Below, piece after piece: positions 1 to 7,725 of a DNA stretch of 64,000 bases. The position numbers and the translations under genes were made by a program. The stretch is from an uncultured Sulfitobacter sp. Its GTDB lineage: Bacteria; Pseudomonadota; Alphaproteobacteria; Rhodobacterales; Rhodobacteraceae. The stretch spans positions 25,948 to 89,947 of the forward strand of contig CAKZPD010000014.1 of the NCBI GenBank assembly GCA_937138475.1. Direction: 5' to 3'. Each line of letters starts with the position of its first letter. The stretch's first letter is position 1. Under the pieces are notes generated by a model. The model was given only the letters and a program-made list of their open reading frames with translations, made no database searches and had not been told where the DNA came from.

Positions 1-329
1 AGAAATCCATCGCGGGTTTCCGGGTGCGGGAAGACATGCCAATGGGTGCCAAGGTCACATTGCGCGGCGAGCGCATGTATGAATTCCTGGATCGTCTGAT
101 CACGATCGCTTTGCCACGGGTTCGCGACTTCCGCGGCATCCCAGGCAAATCTTTCGACGGTCGTGGCAACTATGCCATGGGCCTGAAAGAGCACCTCGTG
201 TTCCCTGAAATCGATTTCGACAAGATCGACGAAAACTGGGGAATGGACATCGTGATCGCAACCACAGCGCAAACTGACGCTGAAGCGAAGGCACTGTTGA
301 AAGCATTCAACATGCCCTTCAACTCATAA
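1..329 (+). CDS. rplE: 50S ribosomal protein L5, C-terminal part (cut by window edge)
   Basis: L5 of the large ribosomal subunit binds 5S rRNA in the central protuberance. The first full codon in frame is at position 3. The visible part is about 108 residues and includes the conserved [18 protein letters not shown] stretch and the L5 C-terminal region ending in MPFNS. The gene is 5'-truncated by the window start. It heads the canonical L5-S14-S8-L6-L18-S5-L30 order, with rpsN starting 18 bp downstream. Confidence 0.97.
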   Translation, partial: KSIAGFRVREDMPMGAKVTLRGERMYEFLDRLITIALPRVRDFRGIPGKSFDGRGNYAMGLKEHLVFPEIDFDKIDENWGMDIVIATTAQTDAEAKALLKAFNMPFNS

Positions 330-347
330 GCGCTGGAAGGATAAGAC

Positions 348-653
348 ATGGCTAAAAAATCTATGATCGCACGCGAAAAGAAGCGTGAGGCGCTGGTGGA
401 AAAATACGCCGCCAAACGTGCCGCGCTGAAAGACATCGTCAGCGATGAATCCAAGCCGATGGAAGAGCGTTTCCGCGCGACCCTCAAGCTGGCCAAACTG
501 CCACGCAACAGCTCGGCTGTGCGTTTGCACAACCGTTGCCAGCTGACCGGTCGTCCACACGCCTACTATCGTAAACTCAAAATTTCGCGGATCGCACTGC
601 GGGATCTTGGCTCGAACGGCCAAATCCCCGGTATGGTCAAGTCAAGCTGGTAA
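348..653 (+). CDS. rpsN: 30S ribosomal protein S14
   Basis: Small-subunit protein of the 30S head. It has 101 residues, the usual length of the long zinc-independent form; the CxxC pairs of the short zinc-binding form are absent. The C-terminal signature [20 protein letters not shown] and the SSW ending are typical. The ATG at 348 follows an AAGGA-type ribosome binding site. It lies between rplE and rpsH in the spc operon. Confidence 0.98.
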   Translation: MAKKSMIAREKKREALVEKYAAKRAALKDIVSDESKPMEERFRATLKLAKLPRNSSAVRLHNRCQLTGRPHAYYRKLKISRIALRDLGSNGQIPGMVKSSW

Positions 654-664
654 GGAGAGCAGAT

Positions 665-1057
665 ATGAACGATCCTATCGCAGATATGCTCACCCGGATC
701 CGCAACTCGTCCATGCGCGGCAAATCCACAGTCACAACGCCAGCTTCCAAGCTGCGCGCCTGGGTTCTGGATGTGCTGGCAGACGAAGGCTATATCCGCG
801 GCTATGAGTCCGTGACTGGTGCAGACGGCCACCCGGCCATCGTCATCAGCCTCAAGTACTTTGAAGGCGAACCTGTCATTCGCGAGTTGAAGCGGGTTTC
901 CAAGCCCGGTCGCCGCGTCTACATGGGCGTCAAGGACATCCCATCGGTTCGTCAGGGCCTGGGTGTGTCGATTGTCTCCACCCCCAAGGGTGTGATGTCG
1001 GATGCAGCAGCACGCAGCGCCAATGTTGGCGGCGAAGTGCTTTGCACAGTCTTCTAA
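665..1057 (+). CDS. rpsH: 30S ribosomal protein S8
   Basis: S8 binds the central domain of 16S rRNA early in assembly; in E. coli it is also the translational repressor of the spc operon. The 130 residues begin [14 protein letters not shown] and contain the S8 C-terminal signature [26 protein letters not shown] ribosome binding site precedes the ATG. It sits 11 bp after rpsN and 10 bp before rplF. Confidence 0.98.
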   Translation: MNDPIADMLTRIRNSSMRGKSTVTTPASKLRAWVLDVLADEGYIRGYESVTGADGHPAIVISLKYFEGEPVIRELKRVSKPGRRVYMGVKDIPSVRQGLGVSIVSTPKGVMSDAAARSANVGGEVLCTVF

Positions 1058-1067
1058 GGGGGGTCTG

Positions 1068-1601
1068 ATGTCTCGTATTGGTAAAAAACCGGTTGAGCTG
1101 CCCGCAGGTGTTTCGGCATCTGTGTCTGGCCAGACCATCGAAGTCAAAGGCCCCAAGGGCACACGTTCGTTCAAAGCGACCGACGATGTAACCTTGAGCG
1201 TTGCTGACAACGTCGTGTCCGTGACACCGCGTGGCAAATCCAAGCGCGCACGCCAGCAGTGGGGCATGAGCCGCACAATGGTTGCAAACCTTGTGACCGG
1301 TGTGACCGCCGGCTTCAAGAAAGAGCTTGAAATCCACGGTGTTGGTTATCGTGCCGCGATGACTGGCAACACGCTGAAACTGAACCTGGGTCTGTCCCAT
1401 GACGTGGATTACACACCGCCCGCCGGTGTAACGGTTTCCGCGCCAAAGCAGACTGAAATTGTGGTCGAAGGCATTGACGAACAGCAAGTTGGTGAAGTTG
1501 CCGCGAACATCCGTGCATGGCGCAAGCCCGAGCCTTATAAAGGCAAGGGGATCCGCTATAAGGACGAGTTCATCTTCCGCAAAGAAGGCAAGAAAAAGTA
1601 A
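1068..1601 (+). CDS. rplF: 50S ribosomal protein L6
   Basis: L6 binds 23S rRNA near the factor-binding site. The start is the ATG at 1068 ([15 protein letters not shown]), after AAGGGGGG; an upstream in-frame ATG at 1002 would only read through the end of rpsH. This gives 177 residues, the normal length. The second-domain signature [14 protein letters not shown] is present near the C terminus. rplR follows after 12 bp. Confidence 0.98.
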   Translation: MSRIGKKPVELPAGVSASVSGQTIEVKGPKGTRSFKATDDVTLSVADNVVSVTPRGKSKRARQQWGMSRTMVANLVTGVTAGFKKELEIHGVGYRAAMTGNTLKLNLGLSHDVDYTPPAGVTVSAPKQTEIVVEGIDEQQVGEVAANIRAWRKPEPYKGKGIRYKDEFIFRKEGKKK

Positions 1602-1613
1602 GGACGTAAGGTA

Positions 1614-1973
1614 ATGGCAAACAGCAAAAGACAACTGTTTTTGAAACGCCGCCTGCGCGTTCGGAACAAACTTCGCCGGGTGAATGCAGGGCGGCTTCGG
1701 CTGTCGGTTCACCGCAGCAACAAAAACATCAGCGTTCAGTTGATTGATGATGTGGCTGGCGTGACGTTGGCGTCCGCATCCACGCTTGAAAAAGCGTTGG
1801 GCGTTGTCGGCAAGAACAACATCGAAGCGGCGACCAAGGTGGGCACAGCAATCGCTGAGCGCGCCAAGAAAGCCGGCGTCGAAGAGGCCTATTTTGACCG
1901 GGGCGGTTTCCTGTTCCACGGCAAAGTCAAGGCCGTCGCCGATGCAGCACGCGAAGCGGGCTTGAAAATCTAA
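1614..1973 (+). CDS. rplR: 50S ribosomal protein L18
   Basis: L18 binds 5S rRNA with L5. The 119-residue protein has the basic N terminus ([19 protein letters not shown]) and the C-terminal [20 protein letters not shown] motif typical of the family. It follows rplF by 12 bp. The 112-bp gap to rpsE is unusually long for this operon and contains two hairpins, annotated separately. Confidence 0.98.
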   Translation: MANSKRQLFLKRRLRVRNKLRRVNAGRLRLSVHRSNKNISVQLIDDVAGVTLASASTLEKALGVVGKNNIEAATKVGTAIAERAKKAGVEEAYFDRGGFLFHGKVKAVADAAREAGLKI

Positions 1974-1980
1974 GACCTGT

Positions 1981-2002
1981 AGGTGGCCTGCAAGGGCCAC
2001 CT
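1981..2002 (+). other. RNA hairpin between rplR and rpsE (first)
   Basis: AGGTGGCC and GGCCACCT form a perfect 8-bp stem around a 6-base loop, starting 8 bp after the rplR stop. No T tract follows, so it is not a standard intrinsic terminator. It may act as an mRNA-processing, pausing or translational-control element between ribosomal genes. The structure is seen directly; the role is inference. Confidence 0.6.
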
Positions 2003-2045
2003 CGATGATCCGGGGGCTAAGGCGCCCACCAGGATTGACATGATC

Positions 2046-2062
2046 GGCCCCTTTTGGGGGCC
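2046..2062 (+). other. RNA hairpin between rplR and rpsE (second)
   Basis: GGCCCC-TTTTG-GGGGCC forms a short GC-only stem that ends 11 bases before the AAAAGGAGG ribosome binding site of rpsE. It could modulate access to that site or slow RNA polymerase. Only the structure is visible. Confidence 0.45.
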
Positions 2063-2085
2063 AGCAACGATAAAAGGAGGCCAGC

Positions 2086-2655
2086 ATGGCCAGAGAACCA
2101 AATCAAAGGGGCGGACGCCGCGAACGCGAAGAAGCCCCTGAATTCGCGGACCGTTTGGTTGCGATTAACCGTGTATCCAAGACCGTAAAAGGTGGTAAGC
2201 GCTTTGGCTTTGCTGCTTTGGTCGTTGTTGGTGACCAAAAGGGCCGCGTCGGTTTCGGCAAAGGCAAAGCGAAAGAAGTCCCAGAGGCCATTCGCAAAGC
2301 CACCGAGCAAGCCAAACGCCAGATGATCCGCGTTCAGCTGCGCGAAGGCCGCACGCTGCACCACGATATGGAAGGCCGTCACGGCGCCGGCAAAGTGGTT
2401 ATGCGCACCGCACCTGAGGGCACCGGGATCATCGCCGGTGGACCAATGCGTGCCGTATTCGAGATGCTGGGCATCAAGGACGTTGTGTCCAAGTCTATCG
2501 GCTCTCAGAACCCTTACAACATGATCCGTGCAACCATCGACGGCTTGAAAAAAGAAGCAAGCCCCCGGTCTGTTGCACAGCGTCGTGGTAAAAAGGTTGC
2601 GGACATTCTGCCCAAGCAGATCGACGCGCCTGCAAAAGTCGCTGAGGAGGCCTAA
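2086..2655 (+). CDS. rpsE: 30S ribosomal protein S5
   Basis: S5 is a 30S body protein involved in decoding fidelity and helicase activity at mRNA entry. The 189 residues contain the S5 double-stranded-RNA-binding-like domain ([22 protein letters not shown]) and the C-terminal domain ([20 protein letters not shown]). The N and C termini are slightly extended, as is common in alphaproteobacteria. The start has a strong AAAAGGAGG site. rpmD follows after 3 bp. Confidence 0.98.
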   Translation: MAREPNQRGGRREREEAPEFADRLVAINRVSKTVKGGKRFGFAALVVVGDQKGRVGFGKGKAKEVPEAIRKATEQAKRQMIRVQLREGRTLHHDMEGRHGAGKVVMRTAPEGTGIIAGGPMRAVFEMLGIKDVVSKSIGSQNPYNMIRATIDGLKKEASPRSVAQRRGKKVADILPKQIDAPAKVAEEA

Positions 2656-2658
2656 ACC

Positions 2659-2847
2659 ATGGCAAAGACTATCGTCGTCAAGCAAGTCGGCTCGCCTATT
2701 CGTCGCCCCGCCAAACAGCGTGCGACCTTGATCGGCCTGGGCCTGAACAAAATGCACCGCACGCGGGAACTGGAAGATACCCCTTCGGTTCGCGGCATGG
2801 TGCGCAGCATTTCGCATATGGTCGAAATCATCGAAGAAAAGGGCTAA
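2659..2847 (+). CDS. rpmD: 50S ribosomal protein L30
   Basis: Small large-subunit protein of 62 residues. The family core [23 protein letters not shown] and the [15 protein letters not shown] terminus are present. It is translationally linked to rpsE (3-bp gap). In the canonical spc operon rplO and secY would follow; here a palindrome and a strong terminator follow and the next gene, glpD, is convergent. Confidence 0.97.
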   Translation: MAKTIVVKQVGSPIRRPAKQRATLIGLGLNKMHRTRELEDTPSVRGMVRSISHMVEIIEEKG

Positions 2848-2861
2848 GCTTGGCCCAGTGA

Positions 2862-2879
2862 ATTGAACCTTGGTTCAAT
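2862..2879. other. Palindrome just after rpmD
   Basis: ATTGAACC-TT-GGTTCAAT is an 8-bp perfect inverted repeat 14 bp after the rpmD stop and 5 bp before the terminator stem. It could be an extra 3' hairpin of the ribosomal transcript or a protein-binding site. Its half-site GGTTCA also occurs in the palindrome at 7657-7679, with a different spacer. Confidence 0.5.
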
Positions 2880-2884
2880 CGTCC

Positions 2885-2920
2885 AAAAGCGCGTCCCTTG
2901 TGGCGCGCTTTTGTGTTTTT
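2885..2920 (+). terminator. rpmD: Intrinsic terminator of the ribosomal operon
   Basis: AAAAGCGCG and CGCGCTTTT form a perfect 9-bp stem around a 10-base loop, followed by a T-rich tail (GTGTTTTT). It lies 37 bp after the rpmD stop. The A-rich left arm means it could also work against glpD transcripts arriving from the other strand. Confidence 0.85.
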
Positions 2921-2942
2921 CAGGGCCGCATTGGGACGATGG

Positions 2943-4442
2943 TCAGGCTGTTTGGGTCGCCGCGAACCATTGCGCAAAACTTTCGATCTGGGCAGGGGTC
3001 AAGTTCAGGTGGTGTTTGGTGCGCCGGGTCAGGATATCTTCGGCGGACTTTGCCCATTCATGCTGGATCAAATAGCGGGCCTCGGCCTCATAAAAGCGGG
3101 CGCCAAAGTGTTGGCCCAGATCAGCAAGCGATGTCGCCCCGTTCAAGATCATATGGCTTTGGCTGCCATAGCGGCGGGTCAAGTCATGCGCGAGGGCCGG
3201 ACCAAGCCAAGGATAGGCCTGATGCAGTGACTCGGCAAATTGCTGCGGGTCGCCGCCCGGCAGGTCGCCCCCCGGCAGCGGCGCGTTTTTTGTCCAGCTT
3301 GGGCCCATATGGGGCAATATTGGCGCCAGATGCTGCATGGCCTGTTCGCTTAGCTCGCGATAGGTGGTGACCTTGCCGCCAAAAACATTCAGCAGGGCCG
3401 GGCCATCTTGGTTCAGTTCAAAGGCGAAATCGCGGGTGACGGCCGATGGGTTGCCCTGGCCGTCGTCAAACAGCGCCCGCACTCCGGCAAATTCATCCAA
3501 TATGTCGGTGGCGGTCAGTTGCACCTTGAAATAGCGATTGGCCGCGTCCAGCAAATAGGTGCGCTCCCCCTCGGTCGGTTCCGGCGCATCGGGGGCGGCG
3601 TCAAAGGGGATGTCGGTGGTTCCGATCAAGGCATAGTCATCGCCAAAGGGGATGGCAAAGATCACCCGCTTGTCGTTATTTTGTATCAGATAGGCATGAT
3701 CCCCCGTCCAGAACTTGCGCACGATAATGTGGCTGCCTTTGATCAGTTGCACGCGCCGCGTCGCCGGCAGCCCGGCCACATCAGCAGCAACGCCCGACAC
3801 CCACGGCCCCGCGGCATTGACCAGGGCTTTGGCCCGAAAGATCGCGGTTTCACCCGAAGCAAAGGCCACGGTTATCTGCCATATCCCGTCCTGCCGTTCG
3901 GCGCGAACAACGCGGCTGCGGGTCATGATGCGGCAACCATGGGCGGCGGCATCCATTGCGTTCAGCACCACCAGACGGGCATCATCCACCCAGCAATCGG
4001 AATATTCGAACCCGCGCCGATATTGTGGCTGCAATGGGGCGCCAACCTGATCGCGGTGCAGGTCAAGGGCCCGCGTGGGTGGCAAGACATTGCGCCCGCC
4101 AAGGTGGTCATAAATATACAGCCCCAACCGCAAAAGCCACGCGGGGCGATCTTGTGGCGCATGGGGCAAGACAAACCGCAACGGCCAAATGATATGCGGC
4201 GCGTTCCGCAGCAAGACCTCGCGTTCGATCAGCGCTTTGCGGACCAGACGAAATTCGAAATACTCAAGATAGCGCAGGCCGCCATGGATCATCTTGCTTG
4301 AGCGCGACGAAGTGCCCTGGCCCAGGTCGTTCTGTTCGCTAAGCGCACAGGACAGCCCGCGCCCGGCTGCATCACGGGCAATGCCGGTGCCGTTGATGCC
4401 GCCGCCAATAACGAAAAGATCCAATAACGGGCTGTCGGGCAT
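2943..4442 (-). CDS. glpD: Glycerol-3-phosphate dehydrogenase (aerobic, FAD-dependent)
   Basis: Oxidises sn-glycerol 3-phosphate to dihydroxyacetone phosphate and passes electrons to the quinone pool at the inner membrane. The 499 residues fit the family. The N-terminal FAD motif VIGGGINGTGIARDAAGRG is at about 11-29, followed by the GlpD hallmark SSRSSKMIHGGLRYLEYFE; a DAO domain and a C-terminal alpha-helical cap follow. It is a lone gene with no glycerol kinase or transporter nearby. Two direct repeats just upstream (4463-4499) are a candidate operator. Confidence 0.93.
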   Translation of the reverse strand: MPDSPLLDLFVIGGGINGTGIARDAAGRGLSCALSEQNDLGQGTSSRSSKMIHGGLRYLEYFEFRLVRKALIEREVLLRNAPHIIWPLRFVLPHAPQDRPAWLLRLGLYIYDHLGGRNVLPPTRALDLHRDQVGAPLQPQYRRGFEYSDCWVDDARLVVLNAMDAAAHGCRIMTRSRVVRAERQDGIWQITVAFASGETAIFRAKALVNAAGPWVSGVAADVAGLPATRRVQLIKGSHIIVRKFWTGDHAYLIQNNDKRVIFAIPFGDDYALIGTTDIPFDAAPDAPEPTEGERTYLLDAANRYFKVQLTATDILDEFAGVRALFDDGQGNPSAVTRDFAFELNQDGPALLNVFGGKVTTYRELSEQAMQHLAPILPHMGPSWTKNAPLPGGDLPGGDPQQFAESLHQAYPWLGPALAHDLTRRYGSQSHMILNGATSLADLGQHFGARFYEAEARYLIQHEWAKSAEDILTRRTKHHLNLTPAQIESFAQWFAATQTA

Positions 4443-4462
4443 GGGGACTCCTGTTTGATGAC

Positions 4463-4499
4463 TGATAGACCGGTTTGAGGGATGATAGACCGGGTTTGA
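4463..4499. promoter_or_regulatory. Pair of direct repeats upstream of glpD, candidate operator
   Basis: TGATAGACCGGTTTGA at 4463-4478 is repeated as TGATAGACCGGGTTTGA at 4483-4499. The units start 20 bp apart, about two helical turns, and lie 21-57 bp upstream of the glpD start. The phasing suits two regulator molecules on one DNA face. No regulator gene is adjacent, so the partner is unknown. Confidence 0.5.
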
Positions 4500-4668
4500 T
4501 CGCGATTGGCAAGCCGGTTGGTCTGGATGCGGTCTGTGCGCCGATCTGGCGCATCGTCTTGGGCACCATGTTCCGGGGCCGCGGCACAGGTTTGTGGTTG
4601 CACCCGGCCTGCTTCCTGAGGCTTACTGCGGTATCTGACAATCAAATCGAAACAGGGAAACCTTTATC

Positions 4669-5595
4669 ATGGCAACTAAAATTGCTTCTTCCGTTCTTGC
4701 GCTTTGCATGGCGTCCGGCATGGCATCTGCGCAATGTGACAGCGTAACCTTCTCGGATGTTGGGTGGACCGATATCACCGCGACCACCGCCGCCACCACA
4801 GTGGTGCTTGAGGCCCTGGGCTATGACACCGATATCAAGATCCTTTCGGTGCCTGTGACCTATACCTCGCTTGCGGCGGGCGATCTGGATGTCTTTCTTG
4901 GCAACTGGATGCCAACGATGGAGGCCGATATCGCCCCATACCGCGACGCTGGAACCGTCGAGACCCTGCGCGCCAACCTTGAGGGGGCCAAATATACGCT
5001 GGCGGTAAACAAAGCGGCAGCGGACCTTGGCATCGCCAATTTTGCAGATATCGCGGCGCATAAAGACGCCCTTGATGGCCGCATCTATGGGATTGAGCCA
5101 GGCAATGACGGTAACCGGCTGATTCAGTCGATGATCGACGATAACGCCTTTGATCTTGACGGGTTCGAAGTCGTGGAAAGCAGCGAACAAGGGATGCTGG
5201 CGCAAGTTGCCCGCGCTGATCGGCGCAACGAACCGGTGGTGTTTCTGGGCTGGGAGCCACATCCGATGAACGCCAATTTCGACATGAGCTATCTGGAAGG
5301 GGGCGACGATTTCTTTGGCCCAAATCTGGGCGGTGCGACGGTTTATACCAATGTGCGCGCCGGTTATGCGCAGGAATGCGCCAATGTCGGCAAGCTGTTG
5401 GGAAATCTTGAATTCTCGTTGGCGATGGAAAATGAAATCATGGCGGCAATTCTTGATGACGGACAAGACCCGGACAAGGCGGCAAACGCCTGGTTGGCCG
5501 CCCACCCCGAGGTGCTGAACGGTTGGCTGGCCGGTGTTACGGCCAAAGATGGTGGTGATGCGATGGCCGCCGTCAAAGCCGCGCTTGGCAAATAA
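4669..5595 (+). CDS. choX: Choline/betaine ABC transporter, periplasmic substrate-binding protein
   Basis: Captures choline (or glycine betaine) in the periplasm for the ChoWV importer. The 308 residues begin with a clear signal peptide (cleavage after ASA at about residue 21). The OpuAC-type domain follows, with the aromatic positions expected for quaternary-amine cation-pi binding (DVGWTDI, LGNWMP, FLGWEPHPM). The order choX-choW-choV is the known choline importer layout. The ATG follows an AGGGAAACC site. Ligand specificity is inferred from family resemblance. Confidence 0.92.
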   Translation: MATKIASSVLALCMASGMASAQCDSVTFSDVGWTDITATTAATTVVLEALGYDTDIKILSVPVTYTSLAAGDLDVFLGNWMPTMEADIAPYRDAGTVETLRANLEGAKYTLAVNKAAADLGIANFADIAAHKDALDGRIYGIEPGNDGNRLIQSMIDDNAFDLDGFEVVESSEQGMLAQVARADRRNEPVVFLGWEPHPMNANFDMSYLEGGDDFFGPNLGGATVYTNVRAGYAQECANVGKLLGNLEFSLAMENEIMAAILDDGQDPDKAANAWLAAHPEVLNGWLAGVTAKDGGDAMAAVKAALGK

Positions 5596-5658
5596 TCGTG
5601 ATCCGCGCCTGCGCGGGACTTTTCCGCGTGGGCGCACCATGAATGAAATGGGGTGCTT

Positions 5659-6492
5659 GTGAATTGGTTGACGGATAGGAAAATCCCGGTCGATGATACC
5701 GCCGAGGTGGTTTTCGACTGGTTCCAGATCAATGGCGCCTGGTTCTTTGATGGATTGGCCATCGCAATGGAGGCGCTGATTGACGGCGTTCTTTGGGCGA
5801 TGCAAACGCCGCATCCGTTTGTGATTATTGCCCTGTTTGGGGCCGTGACCTATGCGATCCAACGCAGCTTTCGGTCGGCCGGCTTTATCGTTTTGGGCTT
5901 TTTGTTCATTCTCAATCAAGACTATTGGGAGGAAACAACCGAAAGCCTGACGCTGGTGCTGTCGGCCTGTGTGGTCTGTATGGGGGTTGGGGTGCCCATT
6001 GGCATCGCTGCGGCACACCGGCCGCGGCTGTATCGTGCGATGCGGCCGGTTTTGGATCTGATGCAAACATTGCCGACTTTTGTGTATCTTATTCCGGCAA
6101 TTGTGTTTTTCGGCATTGGCATGGTGCCGGGGTTGATCGCCACGGTGATCTTTGTGTTGCCAGCGCCGATCCGGCTGACCCAGCTTGGGATCAGCTCCAC
6201 GCCGAAATCCCTGATCGAGGCGGCCCAGGCCTTTGGCGCGACCCCGGCGCAAACTTTGTGGAAAATCGAAATGCCCTATGCTTTGCCCCAGATCATGACG
6301 GGTCTGAACCAGACGATCATGCTGTCTTTGTCGATGGTGGTGATCGCGGCGCTGGTTGGGGCCGATGGGTTGGGCGTTCCGGTCGTGCGGGCGCTTAATC
6401 AGGTGAATACCGGGCTGGGCTTTGAATCGGGCTTTATCATCGTTGTGGTGGCGATCATGTTGGATCGCATGTTGCGGGTGGGCCAAAAATGA
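5659..6492 (+). CDS. choW: Choline/betaine ABC transporter, permease
   Basis: Inner-membrane pore of the choline importer, about 278 residues. It has several hydrophobic segments and the binding-protein-dependent permease EAA loop (SLIEAAQAFGATPAQTLWKIEMP). The GTG at 5659 gives MNWLTDRKIPV and has a GGGG site 5 bp upstream; a second GTG at 5653 would add two residues. The 3' end overlaps choV by 4 bp, indicating coupled translation. Confidence 0.9.
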   Translation: MNWLTDRKIPVDDTAEVVFDWFQINGAWFFDGLAIAMEALIDGVLWAMQTPHPFVIIALFGAVTYAIQRSFRSAGFIVLGFLFILNQDYWEETTESLTLVLSACVVCMGVGVPIGIAAAHRPRLYRAMRPVLDLMQTLPTFVYLIPAIVFFGIGMVPGLIATVIFVLPAPIRLTQLGISSTPKSLIEAAQAFGATPAQTLWKIEMPYALPQIMTGLNQTIMLSLSMVVIAALVGADGLGVPVVRALNQVNTGLGFESGFIIVVVAIMLDRMLRVGQK

Positions 6493-7505
6493 CCGCAGCA
6501 GTCGAATTCAACAATGTGTCCATCATGTTCGGGGATGCCCCGGCGCGTGCGCTGCCATTGGCGGATCAGGGGCTGTCGCGGTCCAAGATCAATGCCGCGA
6601 CGGGCCAGGTCCTTGGGGTGCACGATTGTTCCCTGACCGTCGCCGAGGGCGAGATCGTGGTGCTGATGGGGTTGTCAGGGTCCGGCAAATCGACGCTGCT
6701 GCGTGCGGTGAATGGGCTTAATCCGGTGTTGCGGGGCAATGTCTGCGTTGCAGATGCCGGCGCCATGGTTGACATCACCAATGCGGATGAAAAAACCCTG
6801 CGCCGGATGCGGCAGACACGGGTGGCAATGGTGTTCCAGCAGTTCGGCCTTTTGCCTTGGCGCAGCGTTCGCGAAAACGTCGGGCTGGGGCTTGAATTGG
6901 CCGGGCAGAGCGCATCCGAGCGGGCCGAGCAAGTCGACCGCCAGCTTGCCTTGGTTGGTTTGACCGAATGGGCGGATCGCAAGGTGTCCGAGCTGTCAGG
7001 CGGTATGCAGCAGCGCGTCGGCCTGGCCCGCGCTTTTGCAACCGAGGCGCCCATATTGCTGATGGATGAACCCTTTTCGGCGCTTGATCCGCTTATTCGC
7101 ACCCGCCTTCAGGATGAACTGCTTGATTTGCAGCGGGATTTGAAGCGCACGATTATTTTCGTCAGCCATGATCTGGACGAGGCCTTTAAACTGGGCGAAC
7201 GCATCGCGATCATGGAGGGCGGACGCATCGTGCAATGCGGCACCCCGCGCGAGATTTTCTCGGCGCCGGCGTCGGATTATGTGGCCGATTTTGTCAGCAA
7301 TATGAACCCTTTGGGGGTTCTTACCGCACGCGATGTGATGCGCAGCGGTCCTGGCGGCGATCTGCGGGTGCCGGGTGATATGCCGGTGCGGCAGATCATT
7401 GAACGTCTGCAAGGGATCACTGAGCCGATTTCAGTCTGCGATGGGCCGTCGGTGATCGGTTGTATTGACGCGCAAAGCGTGGTGGACGCCCTGCGCGCGG
7501 TCTAA
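6489..7505 (+). CDS. choV: Choline/betaine ABC transporter, ATP-binding protein
   Basis: Energises ChoXW uptake from the cytoplasmic side. The 338 residues have Walker A GLSGSGKST at about 61-69, Q-loop VFQQFGLLPWR, signature LSGGMQQRVGLARA and Walker B ILLMDEPFSALDP. A C-terminal region of about 70 residues looks like a single degenerate CBS-type module, where betaine importers sense ionic strength. It overlaps choW by ATGA. No choline-oxidising betA gene follows. Confidence 0.92.
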   Translation: MTAAVEFNNVSIMFGDAPARALPLADQGLSRSKINAATGQVLGVHDCSLTVAEGEIVVLMGLSGSGKSTLLRAVNGLNPVLRGNVCVADAGAMVDITNADEKTLRRMRQTRVAMVFQQFGLLPWRSVRENVGLGLELAGQSASERAEQVDRQLALVGLTEWADRKVSELSGGMQQRVGLARAFATEAPILLMDEPFSALDPLIRTRLQDELLDLQRDLKRTIIFVSHDLDEAFKLGERIAIMEGGRIVQCGTPREIFSAPASDYVADFVSNMNPLGVLTARDVMRSGPGGDLRVPGDMPVRQIIERLQGITEPISVCDGPSVIGCIDAQSVVDALRAV

Positions 7506-7618
7506 AATCACGAACGTAACAGGTTTTGGCAGGCCCGGCGCGACAGGCGCATCGGGCGCTGCCATCCTGCTTGGCAAATGATCGGTCCGGTCGTCGGGGC
7601 AGGGTGGGCCGCGGCGTC

Positions 7619-7650
7619 TTGACAGTTATCCGCTTCGCGGGCAATTTAAT
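7619..7650 (+). promoter_or_regulatory. Candidate sigma-70 promoter of the aldehyde dehydrogenase operon
   Basis: A perfect -35 TTGACA at 7619-7624 is followed by weak -10 candidates, CAATTT (17-bp spacer) or TTTAAT (20-bp spacer). The perfect palindrome at 7657-7679 lies just downstream, near the expected transcription start. The gene starts at 7726. Confidence 0.45.
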
Positions 7651-7656
7651 GGCACC

Positions 7657-7679
7657 ATCGGTTCAAATAGTGAACCGAT
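7657..7679. promoter_or_regulatory. Perfect 9-bp palindrome, candidate repressor operator
   Basis: ATCGGTTCA-AATAG-TGAACCGAT is an exact 9-5-9 inverted repeat. It sits 47 bp before the aldehyde dehydrogenase start and just downstream of a TTGACA box, where a TetR-, GntR- or LacI-type dimer would block initiation. No regulator gene is adjacent, so the protein is unknown. Confidence 0.65.
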
Positions 7680-7725
7680 TATTCCACGCCAGCCGCTGCT
7701 CGCGAAAGTAAAAAAGGGATGACCG

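Noticed and set aside
4642..6486. A 614-codon open frame opposite the choXW genes
   Set aside because: Rich in His, Arg, Gln and Pro with no domain; it mirrors the third-position GC bias of the real plus-strand genes.
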